Both the position numbers and the translations under genes were made by a program. Positions 42,715 through 51,590 of a stretch of DNA of 64,000 nucleotides are shown here, piece by piece. The stretch is from positions 1,998,503 through 2,062,502 of the forward strand of contig NZ_JACHMN010000002.1 of assembly GCF_014204945.1 (NCBI RefSeq). The letters run 5' to 3'. This stretch comes from Allocatelliglobosispora scoriae (GTDB lineage: Bacteria > Actinomycetota > Actinomycetes > Mycobacteriales > Micromonosporaceae). Positions within the stretch are counted from its first letter, which is position 1; every line of letters begins with the position of its first letter. A model generated the notes under the pieces. It searched no databases and was not told where the DNA came from. It worked only from the letters and a program-made list of their open reading frames with translations.

Positions 42715-44007
42715 ATGCGTCTCATCAACGACGGCGGGATCCGGCGTCGCCGGATCGTCGCCGTGGCGGGCTCCTTGCTCGCCGCCACCCTGGTTATGAC
42801 GACTGCCGCCTGTGGTTCGGACTCGGACACCGCGAGCAACGAAAAAGTGAAGCTGACCGTCGCGACGTTCGGTGAGTTCGGGTATAAGGCGTTGTACACG
42901 GAGTACATGGCTGCGCATCCGAATATCGAGATCGTGGAGCGGATCACGAAGACCGAGGATCACCAGAAGAACCTGGCGGCGCACCTCGCCACGAATAGTG
43001 GTGCGGCGGATATCGAGGCGATCGAGGAGGGTTGGGTCGGTCAGTTCACGTCGCAGCCGGGGAAGTTCTATGACTGGATGGAGTACGGCGGGGCGGAGTT
43101 GAAGTCGGCGTGGCCGGCGTGGAAGTGGCAGCAGGCGTCGTCTCCGGATGGGAAGGTCATCGGTCTGGGTACGGATGTCGGCGGGATGGCGATGTGCTAC
43201 CGCAAGGATCTGTTCGCGAAGGCGGGTCTGCCGACGGACCGGGCTGAGGTGTCGAAGCTGTGGCCGACGTGGGATGAGTTCATCGCGACGGGTGTGAAGT
43301 TCGAGGCGGCCAAGCCCGGTGCGAAGTTCATGGACGGTCCGGCGGTGATGTACCGGTCGATCCTGGGTCAGCAGCCGGTGGGTATCTACGACGGTGACAA
43401 GGTCGTGGTGGACAGCGCGCCGGGTGTGAAGACGGCGTGGGATCTGACGATCAAGGCGATGAACGCGGGGTTGTCGGCGAAGATCGCGGCGTGGACGCCG
43501 GACTGGAACACGGGTATGGCGAAGGGGACGTTCGCGACCCTGGCGTGCCCGTCGTGGATGATGGCGTATATCCAGACGCAGGCCAAGGACACCGCGGGTA
43601 AGTGGGACATCGCTGATGTGCCCGGTGGTGGCGGTAACTGGGGCGGTAGCTTCCTGACGCTGCCCAAGCAGGGCAAGCACGTCAAGGAGGCCAGTGAGTT
43701 GGCGAAGTGGCTGGTGGCTCCGGAGCAGCAGGCGAAGGTGTTCCGCGCGGTCGGCAACTTCCCGTCGACGGTGTCGCTGTACGAGGACTCGGTGATCAAG
43801 GACTTCAAGAACCCGTTCTTCTCCGACGCCCCGGTCGGCGCGATCTTCTCCAAGAGTGTCAAGACGATGGTGCCGCAGTACATGGGCCCGAAGTCCGGTG
43901 ACGTCAACACCGCGGTCATCAACGGCCTGACCCGTGTCGAGCAGGGCAAGCAGACCCCCGACGAGGCCTGGACCCAGGTCCTCAAGGACGTCAAGGCCCT
44001 CCTGTAA
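42715..44007 (+). CDS. Sugar ABC transporter substrate-binding lipoprotein
   Basis: The 430-residue family 1 extracellular solute-binding protein has a Lys/Arg-rich start, hydrophobic run and lipobox MTTAAC (Cys near 36), then the MalE-like fold (VKLTVATFGEFGYKALYTEYMAAHP). ATG 42715 has GGAGGA 4 bp upstream. Codon choice differs from its neighbours: many more codons end in T or G (GGT, GAT, TAT, GCG). It likely captures beta-gluco-oligosaccharides released outside; the GH1 gene ends the same operon. Confidence 0.93.
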   Translation: MRLINDGGIRRRRIVAVAGSLLAATLVMTTAACGSDSDTASNEKVKLTVATFGEFGYKALYTEYMAAHPNIEIVERITKTEDHQKNLAAHLATNSGAADIEAIEEGWVGQFTSQPGKFYDWMEYGGAELKSAWPAWKWQQASSPDGKVIGLGTDVGGMAMCYRKDLFAKAGLPTDRAEVSKLWPTWDEFIATGVKFEAAKPGAKFMDGPAVMYRSILGQQPVGIYDGDKVVVDSAPGVKTAWDLTIKAMNAGLSAKIAAWTPDWNTGMAKGTFATLACPSWMMAYIQTQAKDTAGKWDIADVPGGGGNWGGSFLTLPKQGKHVKEASELAKWLVAPEQQAKVFRAVGNFPSTVSLYEDSVIKDFKNPFFSDAPVGAIFSKSVKTMVPQYMGPKSGDVNTAVINGLTRVEQGKQTPDEAWTQVLKDVKALL

Positions 44008-44015
44008 CACCCCAC

Positions 44016-44062
44016 CCGGGCCGGCCCCCACGCACACACCGTGCACCAAGGGGCCGGCCCGG
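44016..44062 (+). promoter_or_regulatory. Intra-operon hairpin after the binding-protein gene
   Basis: CCGGGCCGGCCCC and its complement pair across about 20 bases. Such stems between a binding protein and its permeases usually stabilise the upstream message or attenuate the downstream genes. Confidence 0.65.
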
Positions 44063-44084
44063 CTCGACGAGAGATGTGCCGAGA

Positions 44085-44981
44085 ATGAAGAACTTCCTCT
44101 ACCGCATGGACTTGAAGGGGTCCCCGTACCTCTACATCGCCCCCTTCTTCCTGGTCTTCGCCGCGTTCGGACTCTTCCCGCTGGTCTACACCGGCTGGGT
44201 GTCACTGCACGACTGGGAGCTGATCAGCGACGATCACACCTGGGTCGGATTCGCCAACTACACGAAGCTCTTCGGCGACACCTACTTCTGGAACGCGCTG
44301 TGGAACACCCTGTCGATCTGGGTGATGTCGACCATCCCCCAGCTGCTCATGGCCCTGGTCCTGGCGCACGTGCTCAACCAGCGGCTACGCGCTCCCACGT
44401 TCTGGCGGATGACCGCCCTGCTGCCGAACATCACCTCGGTGGCCGCGGTGGCGCTGATCTTCGCGCAGATCTTCGGCCGGGACTACGGCCTCGTCAACTA
44501 CCTGCTCGGCGTCTTCGGACTCGGGCACATCGACTGGCAGTCAGGCACCGCGTCCTCGCAGATCGCCATCTCCGCGATGATCATCTGGCGCTGGACCGGT
44601 AACAACGCCCTCATCTACCTGGCGGCGATGCAGGCGGTCCCCCGCGACCTCTACGCGGCGGCCTCGCTCGACGGCGCGAGCAGCTTCCAGCAGCTCACGA
44701 AGATCACGATCCCGGCGATCCGGCCGACGATCCTCTTCACCGTCATCATCTCCACCATCGGCGGCATGCAGGTCCTCGCCGAGCCGCTGCTCTTCGGCGG
44801 CGCCAGCCCCACCGGCGGCTCCGATCGGCAGTTCCAGACCCTCTCGCTCTACCTCTACGAGGTCGGGTTCAGCCGGTTCGACTTCGGCTACGCCTCGACC
44901 GCGGCGTGGGCCATGTTCGGCATCATCGTGATCGCCGCCCTGATCAACTACCTCATCACCAGCCGCCTGCGGAGGTCATAA
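44085..44981 (+). CDS. Sugar ABC transporter permease, MalF type
   Basis: The 298-residue inner-membrane permease has about six helices. The EAA-type loop YAAASLDGASSFQQLTKITIP, the ATPase contact, lies near 190-210. ATG 44085 is preferred; GTG 44076 is in frame. Its stop overlaps the next start (TAATG). No ATPase gene is present, so a shared MsiK-type ATPase encoded elsewhere is expected. Confidence 0.92.
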   Translation: MKNFLYRMDLKGSPYLYIAPFFLVFAAFGLFPLVYTGWVSLHDWELISDDHTWVGFANYTKLFGDTYFWNALWNTLSIWVMSTIPQLLMALVLAHVLNQRLRAPTFWRMTALLPNITSVAAVALIFAQIFGRDYGLVNYLLGVFGLGHIDWQSGTASSQIAISAMIIWRWTGNNALIYLAAMQAVPRDLYAAASLDGASSFQQLTKITIPAIRPTILFTVIISTIGGMQVLAEPLLFGGASPTGGSDRQFQTLSLYLYEVGFSRFDFGYASTAAWAMFGIIVIAALINYLITSRLRRS

Positions 44982-45883
44982 TGACTACCACCACCGCGGC
45001 CCGGCCGGCCGCCAGCACTCCCCGTGTCGATGGCACGTCCAAGAGCAGGAAGACGGTCTTCCGGGCCGAACGCCGTCCCGGCAAGTTCATGTACCTGTGC
45101 TTGATCGCCCTGGCGTTCTTCTCCGGATTCCCGCTCTACTGGTCGCTCGTGGTCGCGTCGCACGACAACTCGGTGCTCGGCCAGACCCCGCCGCCCTTCG
45201 GCCTGGGCTCCAACTTCTTCATCAACATCGGCCGGGCCTTCGACACGGTCCCGTTCGCGAAGGCGCTGCTCAACTCCTTCATCGTCTCGACCTCCATCAC
45301 CGTCAGCGTGGTGCTCTTCTCCACGCTCGCCGGGTTCGCCTTCGCGAAGCTGAAGTTCCGGGGCCGCAACGCCCTGCTGCTGATGATCGTGGCGACGATG
45401 ATGGTACCGACGCAGCTCGGGATCATTCCGCTCTACATGCTGATGGCGAAGACCGCGATGATCGGGACCCTCTACGCGGTGATCGTGCCGAGCATGGTGA
45501 GCGCCTTCGGGGTCTTCTTCATGGCCCAGTTCCTGCAGGAAGCCGTACCCAACGAATTGCTCGAAGCCGCGCGGGCCGACGGCTGCAACACCATCCGGAT
45601 GTTCTGGCACGTCGTGCTGCCGGCCGCTCGGCCGGCGGCGGCGGTCCTCGGGATGCTGACCTTCATGACGGCCTGGAACGACTTCTTCTGGCCGCTCGTC
45701 GTGCTCACCCCCGAGGAGCCCACGGTCCAGGTCGCTCTCTCGACCCTGGCCAGCGGTTATGTCCAGGACTTCTCGCTGTCGCTCACCGGAACCATCATCG
45801 CGACAGTGCCGCTGCTGGTGCTCTTCGGCCTGCTCGGCAAGCACATCATCGGAGGCATCATGCAAGGGGCGGTTAAGGGATGA
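44981..45883 (+). CDS. Sugar ABC transporter permease, MalG type
   Basis: The 300-residue protein has a basic cytoplasmic N-terminus (about 40 residues) and about six helices. The EAA loop ELLEAARADGCNTIRMFWHVVLP provides the ATPase contact. ATG 44981 overlaps the previous stop, and its own stop overlaps the GH1 start, so import and cleavage are co-translated. Confidence 0.93.
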   Translation: MTTTTAARPAASTPRVDGTSKSRKTVFRAERRPGKFMYLCLIALAFFSGFPLYWSLVVASHDNSVLGQTPPPFGLGSNFFINIGRAFDTVPFAKALLNSFIVSTSITVSVVLFSTLAGFAFAKLKFRGRNALLLMIVATMMVPTQLGIIPLYMLMAKTAMIGTLYAVIVPSMVSAFGVFFMAQFLQEAVPNELLEAARADGCNTIRMFWHVVLPAARPAAAVLGMLTFMTAWNDFFWPLVVLTPEEPTVQVALSTLASGYVQDFSLSLTGTIIATVPLLVLFGLLGKHIIGGIMQGAVKG

Positions 45884-47274
45884 CCATCACGCAGGAGCAC
45901 GTCGAGGTCGATCTGCTGCGCTTCCCCACGGGTTTCCGGTGGGGTGCGGCGACCGCCTCCTACCAGATCGAGGGCGCGGCGCAGGAGGACGGCAGGCAGC
46001 CGTCGATCTGGGACACCTTCGCCCGGACGCCGGGCCGGGTCTTCCGCGGCCACACCGGTGACGTCGCGTGCGAGCACTACCACCGCTACCGCGAGGATGT
46101 CGCGCTCATGGCCGAGCTGGGCCTGGGCACCTACCGCCTCTCGATGGCGTGGCCGCGGGTCAAGCCCGACGGTTCCGGCCCGGTCAACATCCGCGGCCTG
46201 GACTTCTACGACCGGCTCATCGACGAGCTGCTGGCACACGGCATCGACCCGATGATCACGCTTTACCACTGGGATCTGCCGCAGACCCTCGAGGACGCGG
46301 GCGGCTGGACCAACCGGGACACCGCCTACCACCTGGCGGACTACGCCTCGGCGGCGATCGGCCGCCTCGGTGACCGGGTCGCGACGTGGACCACGCTCAA
46401 CGAGCCGTGGTGCTCGGCGTTCCTCGGCTACGCCAGCGGCGACCACGCGCCCGGGCGGCAGGAGCCGACCTCGGCCTACCTGGCCGCGCACCACCTGATG
46501 CTGGGCCACGGCCTGGCGACGCAGGCGTTGCGGGCGGGAGGCGCGCGGGAGGTCTCCTACACCGTCAACCTGAGCCGGGTCAGCCCGCTCGACCCGGCCG
46601 ACCACCACGACGTGGCGGCGGCGACGCTCATCGACGGACTGCAGAACCGGCTCTTCCTGGACCCGCTGCTCAAGGGGTCCTACCCGGCCGACATGCTGCG
46701 GCTCTTCGACCGCTTCGGTGCTCGGCACGCGATCTCCGACGGCGATCTCGCGATCATCTCGTCCCCGATCGATCTGCTGGGGGTCAACTACTACCAGCCC
46801 GCGCTGATCGCGGCGCAGGTCGGGTCGCCGGGCAACAAGGTCTACCCGGGCAGCGAGGGCACGATCGACGCGCCGCACGGCCTGCCGGTCACCGACATGG
46901 ACTGGCCGGTCGACGCGACCGGCCTGTCCGACCTGCTGCTGCGCCTGTCGGCGGATTATCCGGGTACGCCGATGATGATCACCGAGAACGGTGCCGCCTA
47001 TGTGGACACCGTGGTCGACGGGCGGGTCGCCGACATCGAGCGGATCGCCTACCTCGACGGTCACCTGCGGGCGGTGCACACCGCGATCCAGGGCGGCGCG
47101 GACATGCGGGGGTACCTCGCCTGGTCGCTGCTGGACAACTACGAGTGGGGCTACGGCTACGGCAAGCGGTTCGGCCTCGTGCGGGTCGATTACGACACCC
47201 AGCAGCGCATCCCCAAGGACAGCGCCTACTGGTACGCCAACGTGATCCGCCAGAACGGCCTCACCGCGGAGTAG
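45880..47274 (+). CDS. GH1 beta-glucosidase (second copy)
   Basis: The 464-residue cytoplasmic enzyme has acid/base E175 (TLNEPW), nucleophile E369 (ITENGAAY) and the N-terminal FPTGFRWGAATASYQIEGA. It is a paralogue of the GH1 at 35794-37209. This copy is the last gene of the transporter operon (ATGA overlap with the permease gene) and presumably hydrolyses the imported oligosaccharide. Confidence 0.95.
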   Translation: MTITQEHVEVDLLRFPTGFRWGAATASYQIEGAAQEDGRQPSIWDTFARTPGRVFRGHTGDVACEHYHRYREDVALMAELGLGTYRLSMAWPRVKPDGSGPVNIRGLDFYDRLIDELLAHGIDPMITLYHWDLPQTLEDAGGWTNRDTAYHLADYASAAIGRLGDRVATWTTLNEPWCSAFLGYASGDHAPGRQEPTSAYLAAHHLMLGHGLATQALRAGGAREVSYTVNLSRVSPLDPADHHDVAAATLIDGLQNRLFLDPLLKGSYPADMLRLFDRFGARHAISDGDLAIISSPIDLLGVNYYQPALIAAQVGSPGNKVYPGSEGTIDAPHGLPVTDMDWPVDATGLSDLLLRLSADYPGTPMMITENGAAYVDTVVDGRVADIERIAYLDGHLRAVHTAIQGGADMRGYLAWSLLDNYEWGYGYGKRFGLVRVDYDTQQRIPKDSAYWYANVIRQNGLTAE

Positions 47275-47277
47275 TCC

Positions 47278-47356
47278 CAAGGTCGCCGCAACTCTTCAAG
47301 AGTTGGTCCTAAATGAACCTCTTAGGACCAACTCTTGAAGAGTTGCGGCGATCTTG
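47278..47356. terminator. Bidirectional terminator from two inverted family A units
   Basis: Cores 47290-47304 and 47330-47344 are mirrored about 47317. Arms of about 35 bp with one mismatch enclose a 9-base loop. The hairpin fills the whole gap between the GH1 stop and the convergent nei stop. Confidence 0.9.
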
Positions 47357-47359
47357 GCG

Positions 47360-48163
47360 TCAGTGCTGGCAGACGGGGCACCAGTAGAAGTTGCGGGCCG
47401 CGAGTTCGGCGAAGCGGACCGGGGTGCCGCAGACCAGGCACGGCTGCCCGGTGCGGCGATAGACATAGACCTCGCCACCGTGCCGGTCGACCCGGGGCGC
47501 GCGCCCCATCGCCTCGGGCAGGTGCTCGTCGCGGACCGTGTCGATCCGCCCCGTCCCGACCGCGAGCGCCATCAGCACCCGCAGATCTCCCCAGATCCCC
47601 TGCCAGCCCTCATGGGTGAGCGCCCGGCCGGGAGTCGTCGGCAGCAACGCCGCGCGGTAGAGCACCTCGGTCACGAAGATCAGCCCCGTCCCGGCGACGA
47701 TCTCCTGGTTGAGCAGGAGCGCGCCCAGCGGCGTCGGGCTGCGCCGGATCCGTTCGAAGGCCGCCTCGTGATCGCCGTCGTCGCGCAGCGGATCGGCTCC
47801 GAGCCGCGAGACGAGCGCCTTCACCTGCAGCTCGTCGACGATCTCGCACGCCGTCGGGCCGCGCAGCTCCAGCCAATTCCGCCGGGTACGCATCCGCAGC
47901 CGCACCTGACCCACCGGCGCCGGAGCAGCACCGGCCCCGTCGGCGAACTTGCCGTAGAGCCCCAGGTGGATATGGACCGTGCCGCGATCGTAGTGATGCA
48001 GCAGATGCTTGCCATAAGCCTCGGTGGAGCGCAGCACCGAGCCGGACAGCCGCCCGGCGCCGTCGGCGAACCGGCCCTGCGGGCTCTCCACGGTGATGCG
48101 CTGTCCGGCGAAGAGCTCGCGGTGGCGCGCGGCGAGCCGGTGAATGGTGTGTCCCTCAGGCAC
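47360..48163 (-). CDS. nei: Fpg/Nei-family DNA glycosylase-AP lyase
   Basis: The 267-residue protein starts PEGHTIHR, the endonuclease VIII form with catalytic P2 and E3 (Met counted as 1). K52 (YGKHLLHH) and a C-terminal zinc finger (CLVCG ... WCPVC) are present. It removes oxidised bases and nicks the strand in base excision repair. Which actinobacterial Nei paralogue it is cannot be fixed from motifs. Confidence 0.93.
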   Translation of the reverse strand: MPEGHTIHRLAARHRELFAGQRITVESPQGRFADGAGRLSGSVLRSTEAYGKHLLHHYDRGTVHIHLGLYGKFADGAGAAPAPVGQVRLRMRTRRNWLELRGPTACEIVDELQVKALVSRLGADPLRDDGDHEAAFERIRRSPTPLGALLLNQEIVAGTGLIFVTEVLYRAALLPTTPGRALTHEGWQGIWGDLRVLMALAVGTGRIDTVRDEHLPEAMGRAPRVDRHGGEVYVYRRTGQPCLVCGTPVRFAELAARNFYWCPVCQH

Positions 48164-48172
48164 CGGCCGAGA

Positions 48173-49318
48173 CTACAGGGTCGTCCACGCGCCCGACTTC
48201 GCGACGAGCGGCGACAGGGCACCGTCGTCGAGCCCGGCGTGGTCGTCGGCCATCATGTTGTAGACGCCGGTCACCCCCACGCAGCACATCTCCTCCAGCT
48301 GCATCCGGGCCATCTTCCGATCCCGGTGCCCCAGGTAGGCGAGGTAGAGCAGGCTGATCGCGTCGGCGGCGTACCCGGCTGCGGCGTCGGCGGGACCGTG
48401 CTCGGCGGCGAACCCCTCGGTGAAGCGCCGCAGCGTGGCGAGGTTGGGCACCGTGTCGGGCGCGGCGGCCGGAGCGGCGAGCCAGGGCGCCGGTGCGGTG
48501 ACCCCTTCGGCACCGTCGCCCGCGACCGGGAAGAAGTCGGGGTGCACGGCGTCGGGCGGCACGATGATCGGCCCGGTGAAGCCCCCGGCGCGGGCGTCGC
48601 GGACGGCGTACGCCACCTGCGGCGGGACCGCGCTGATGACCAGGGCCTCCGGTGTCTTGGCGAGCAGTGCGGTGACCGCGGCGGCGAGGTCGGTCGCGTC
48701 GGCGGGGAACTGCTCGACACCCGCCACGGACAGGCCCGCCGCACTCGCCGCCTCGGTGAGCGCGGTCTGCTGGTCCGGTCCGGCGAGCGGTGCCGTGGCG
48801 AGGACGCCGACCTTCGTCACCCCGGTGGCCGCCTTCGCCGCGCGCATCATGGCCTTGGTGACCTGCTCGGCGCTCGGGGCGGACTGGAACGCGTAGGGCT
48901 GGGTCGGTGCGGGGCCGGAGGTGGGGAGGAGGGTCGGCGTACACGATGTCTGCCCTGCTTCGGTGATCGCTCGGCCGAGCCAGGGCGCCGACGGCCCGAT
49001 CAGCGCGTGGACCCCCTCCTCCAGCAGGCCCGACGCGGCGGGCGGGATCGCCGCGTCGGTGCTCGCGGTGTCGCGGACCAGGAGTTCGAGCTGGTGCGCG
49101 GCGCCGTGTCCGCCGAGGGCGTTGATGGCGTCGGCCCGATACTGGATGCCCATGAGCTGCCGTTTGCCGACGGCGGCGAGCGGGCCGGTCAGGTCGGCTA
49201 TGACGCCGATGCGCAGCGGTGGCAGGGGCATCGCGATCGCCCTCGCCGCCCTGGGGAGCGGCGACAGCAGGCCGAGACCGGCTATCAGGATCGCGCGCCG
49301 AGACAGTGCACCACTCAT
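48173..49318 (-). CDS. Periplasmic-binding-protein-like protein (Leu/Ile/Val-binding family)
   Basis: The 381-residue protein has a signal-like N-terminus with SRRAILIAGLGLL (twin Arg) and then a type 1 ligand-binding fold (RIGVIADLTGPLAAVGKRQLMGIQYRADAIN). ATG 49318 has GGAGG 9 bp upstream. No permease or ATPase gene is adjacent, so it may be an orphan receptor or serve a distant transporter. The ligand is unknown. Confidence 0.88.
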   Translation of the reverse strand: MSGALSRRAILIAGLGLLSPLPRAARAIAMPLPPLRIGVIADLTGPLAAVGKRQLMGIQYRADAINALGGHGAAHQLELLVRDTASTDAAIPPAASGLLEEGVHALIGPSAPWLGRAITEAGQTSCTPTLLPTSGPAPTQPYAFQSAPSAEQVTKAMMRAAKAATGVTKVGVLATAPLAGPDQQTALTEAASAAGLSVAGVEQFPADATDLAAAVTALLAKTPEALVISAVPPQVAYAVRDARAGGFTGPIIVPPDAVHPDFFPVAGDGAEGVTAPAPWLAAPAAAPDTVPNLATLRRFTEGFAAEHGPADAAAGYAADAISLLYLAYLGHRDRKMARMQLEEMCCVGVTGVYNMMADDHAGLDDGALSPLVAKSGAWTTL

Positions 49319-49445
49319 CGCAACCAACCTCCAGAAGCGGGCCGACTGAGGAGAGCATTCACGTCAAATGTGGACAAAGTCAATGATCTGTCCCGCTTTG
49401 GGATGGCGGGCCTTGCGACCCCGCAGAGCGGCCCATACTGTCACC

Positions 49446-49829
49446 GTGGCCTATCGGATCCTCGCCGGCGCCATCGTCGTGCTGCACCTCGCCGTCCTGG
49501 CGTACGTGGTCTTCGGCGGCTTCCTCGCGTGGCGCCGGCCGCGCACGATCTGGCTGCACCTCGCTTTCGCGGGCTGGGGCTTCTCCTCGATCATCTTCGG
49601 CCTCGACTGCCCGCTCACCGCCGCCGAGGACTGGGCCCGGCGGCACGCGGGCCTGCCCAGCCTGCCGGGCGGATTCATCGACACCTACCTCACCGGCACG
49701 CTCTATCCGGAGTCGGCGAAGACGCTGGTGCAGTACCTCGCCGGTGGCCTCGTGCTCGCCTCCTGGACCGGGTTCGCGCTGCTGCGGCGACGGGCCTCAC
49801 GTGAGGTGGCGGGCAAACCAGGCGCTTGA
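49446..49829 (+). CDS. DUF2784 membrane protein
   Basis: The 127-residue protein has three to four helices with the DUF2784 pattern: AYRILAGAIVVLHLAVLAYVVFGGFLAWRRP, HLAFAGWG, GLDCPLTAAEDWARR and GFIDTYLTG. The start is GTG 49446. Its function is unknown. The last 33 bp overlap the convergent fusion gene. Confidence 0.85.
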   Translation: MAYRILAGAIVVLHLAVLAYVVFGGFLAWRRPRTIWLHLAFAGWGFSSIIFGLDCPLTAAEDWARRHAGLPSLPGGFIDTYLTGTLYPESAKTLVQYLAGGLVLASWTGFALLRRRASREVAGKPGA

Positions 49830-51044
49830 CCGGTGGATCACCGCCGCGAGCGCGCCCGGCTCGCCGAAGAGGTGCGTCGCGCCGGGCAGGACCGCCAGCT
49901 CATAGGGGCAGCGCATCCACACCGCCGCGAGCTGGTTGAAGCGGATCACCTCCAGGTCGTCGCCGCCGACGATGAGCAGCGTGCGCGCGGTGACGAGCGG
50001 CAGGCAGGCGAGTGCCAGATCGGGTCGGCCGCCCCGCGAGACGACCGCCGAGACATGGGTGTCCGGGGATGCCGCGGCGGCGAGCGCCACCCCGGCGCCC
50101 GTACTGCCGCCGAAGTAGCCGATCTTGCCGTGCGGCCAGCGGCGCCGCAGCCACGCCGTCACATCGATCAGCCGCTCGGTCCGCGCCACCAGCCCGACCT
50201 CCTCGTCGTCCTCCCCCGGCGCCAGCAGGTCGAACAGGAGCGTCCCGAAGCCGTCCCGCCCCAGCGCGTCGGCGACCGCGCGGTTGCGCGGGCTGTGCCG
50301 CCCGCTCCCGGTCCCGTGCACGAAGATCACCAAACCACGAGCCCCCGGCGGTACGCCGAGATGCCCCGCGAGCAGCACGCCGTCTGCCGGGATGAGCACG
50401 GGACCGTCGACCGCCACGGGTCGGAGCAGCGCTGTCACCTCGGCATCGGTGACCTGTCGGAAGTCCTCGTACCACTGCCCCACGGCACTGAAGACCGGCG
50501 GCGTCTCCAGGCAGACGACCTCGTCGGCGATCTCGGCGAGCTCCGCCACCACCTCCGGCGGTGCGACCGGTGCCGCGATGATCACGCGTGCTGACCCGGC
50601 GGCCCGGACCACGGCACACGCCACCCGGACCGTGGCGCCGGTGGCGATGCCGTCATCCACGATCACGACGGTCCGCCCGCGGATCGCCACCCTCCGCGCG
50701 CCCGGCTGCCGCAGCCGATCGACCCGGGCGAGCAGCTCCGCGCGTTCGGCCCGCTCGACGGCCGCGAACTGCACCGGAGTGACCCCGGTGACCTGCAGGA
50801 CGTAGTCGTTGACGACCCGGGCGTCGCCCTCGCCGATCGCGCCCATCGCGATCTCCGGCCGGCCCGGGACCCCGAGCTTGCGCACGATCACCACATCGAG
50901 CGCCGCACCCAGCGACTTCGCCACCTCGGCGGCGACCGGCACCCCGCCCCGGGGCAGGCCGAGCACGACGAGATCGGTGTGGCGCAGGTGCCGCAGCGCC
51001 CGTGCCAGCTGCCGCCCGGCATCGATCCGGTTCCTGAACGGCAT
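49797..51044 (-). CDS. Phosphoribosyltransferase-alpha/beta-hydrolase fusion
   Basis: This is a 415-residue two-domain cytoplasmic protein. Residues 1-210 are a type I phosphoribosyltransferase with the PRPP loop VVIVDDGIATGATV near 125-138. Residues about 215-415 are a dienelactone-hydrolase-like alpha/beta hydrolase with oxyanion segment HGTGSG and nucleophile S314 in GGSTGAG. The fusion is known in actinobacteria and others but has no assigned substrate. ATG 51044 was chosen. Confidence 0.9.
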   Translation of the reverse strand: MPFRNRIDAGRQLARALRHLRHTDLVVLGLPRGGVPVAAEVAKSLGAALDVVIVRKLGVPGRPEIAMGAIGEGDARVVNDYVLQVTGVTPVQFAAVERAERAELLARVDRLRQPGARRVAIRGRTVVIVDDGIATGATVRVACAVVRAAGSARVIIAAPVAPPEVVAELAEIADEVVCLETPPVFSAVGQWYEDFRQVTDAEVTALLRPVAVDGPVLIPADGVLLAGHLGVPPGARGLVIFVHGTGSGRHSPRNRAVADALGRDGFGTLLFDLLAPGEDDEEVGLVARTERLIDVTAWLRRRWPHGKIGYFGGSTGAGVALAAAASPDTHVSAVVSRGGRPDLALACLPLVTARTLLIVGGDDLEVIRFNQLAAVWMRCPYELAVLPGATHLFGEPGALAAVIHRSSAWFARHLT

Positions 51045-51203
51045 GCCCCCAGTCAACCGCAGCCGCACCCGGCCGTCTTCTTTTGGAGTGGGTCAGGTTT
51101 GCCGGTTCGCCGCATCGCGGACGCCTGATCGGATCACGATGTGTGGTGGGGAGTAACGCAGCACGCGCTCATGCCGCTTGATTTCTTTTCCTAGAGGGAG
51201 ACC

Positions 51204-51482
51204 ATGATGAAGACCGGCATCGACTACCCACGGACCGGCACGGAGTCGGGGTCCGAGCCAGCCGCGCTGGGCACCGTTCGCCGGTACCTGGCCGAGAATT
51301 ACCGCAGCGCCGACGGCACTCCGCTCGGCGAGCCCGGGGCGGCCCGGATCTCGCTGCGGCGGATCACCATGATCGAGCACGGCGTACGCCGCCTCTGTCG
51401 AGCCCGCGACGTCGGCGACGAGATCGCCCGCATGGAGGGACTGGTCCACCAGGACGGCGACGACGAGGGCGACGGCTGGTAA
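51204..51482 (+). CDS. Small acidic protein of unknown function
   Basis: The 92-residue protein has no signal peptide or membrane helix and its C-terminus is strongly acidic (DGDDEGDGW). The middle forms two likely helices (RRYLAENYRS, RRITMIEHGVRRLCRARDVGDEIARM). GGGAG at the proper distance before ATG 51204 supports translation. I do not recognise the family. Confidence 0.6.
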   Translation: MMKTGIDYPRTGTESGSEPAALGTVRRYLAENYRSADGTPLGEPGAARISLRRITMIEHGVRRLCRARDVGDEIARMEGLVHQDGDDEGDGW

Positions 51483-51590
51483 CTCCCAGCCACTGGAGGT
51501 CATGTCGCCTTCCGGCCGGAGCCGAGCTAGCGTTGTCACTGACCGTCACCGAGGCGCAACCCCGGGCGGTCGGGGAGGCCAGAAGGCGTG

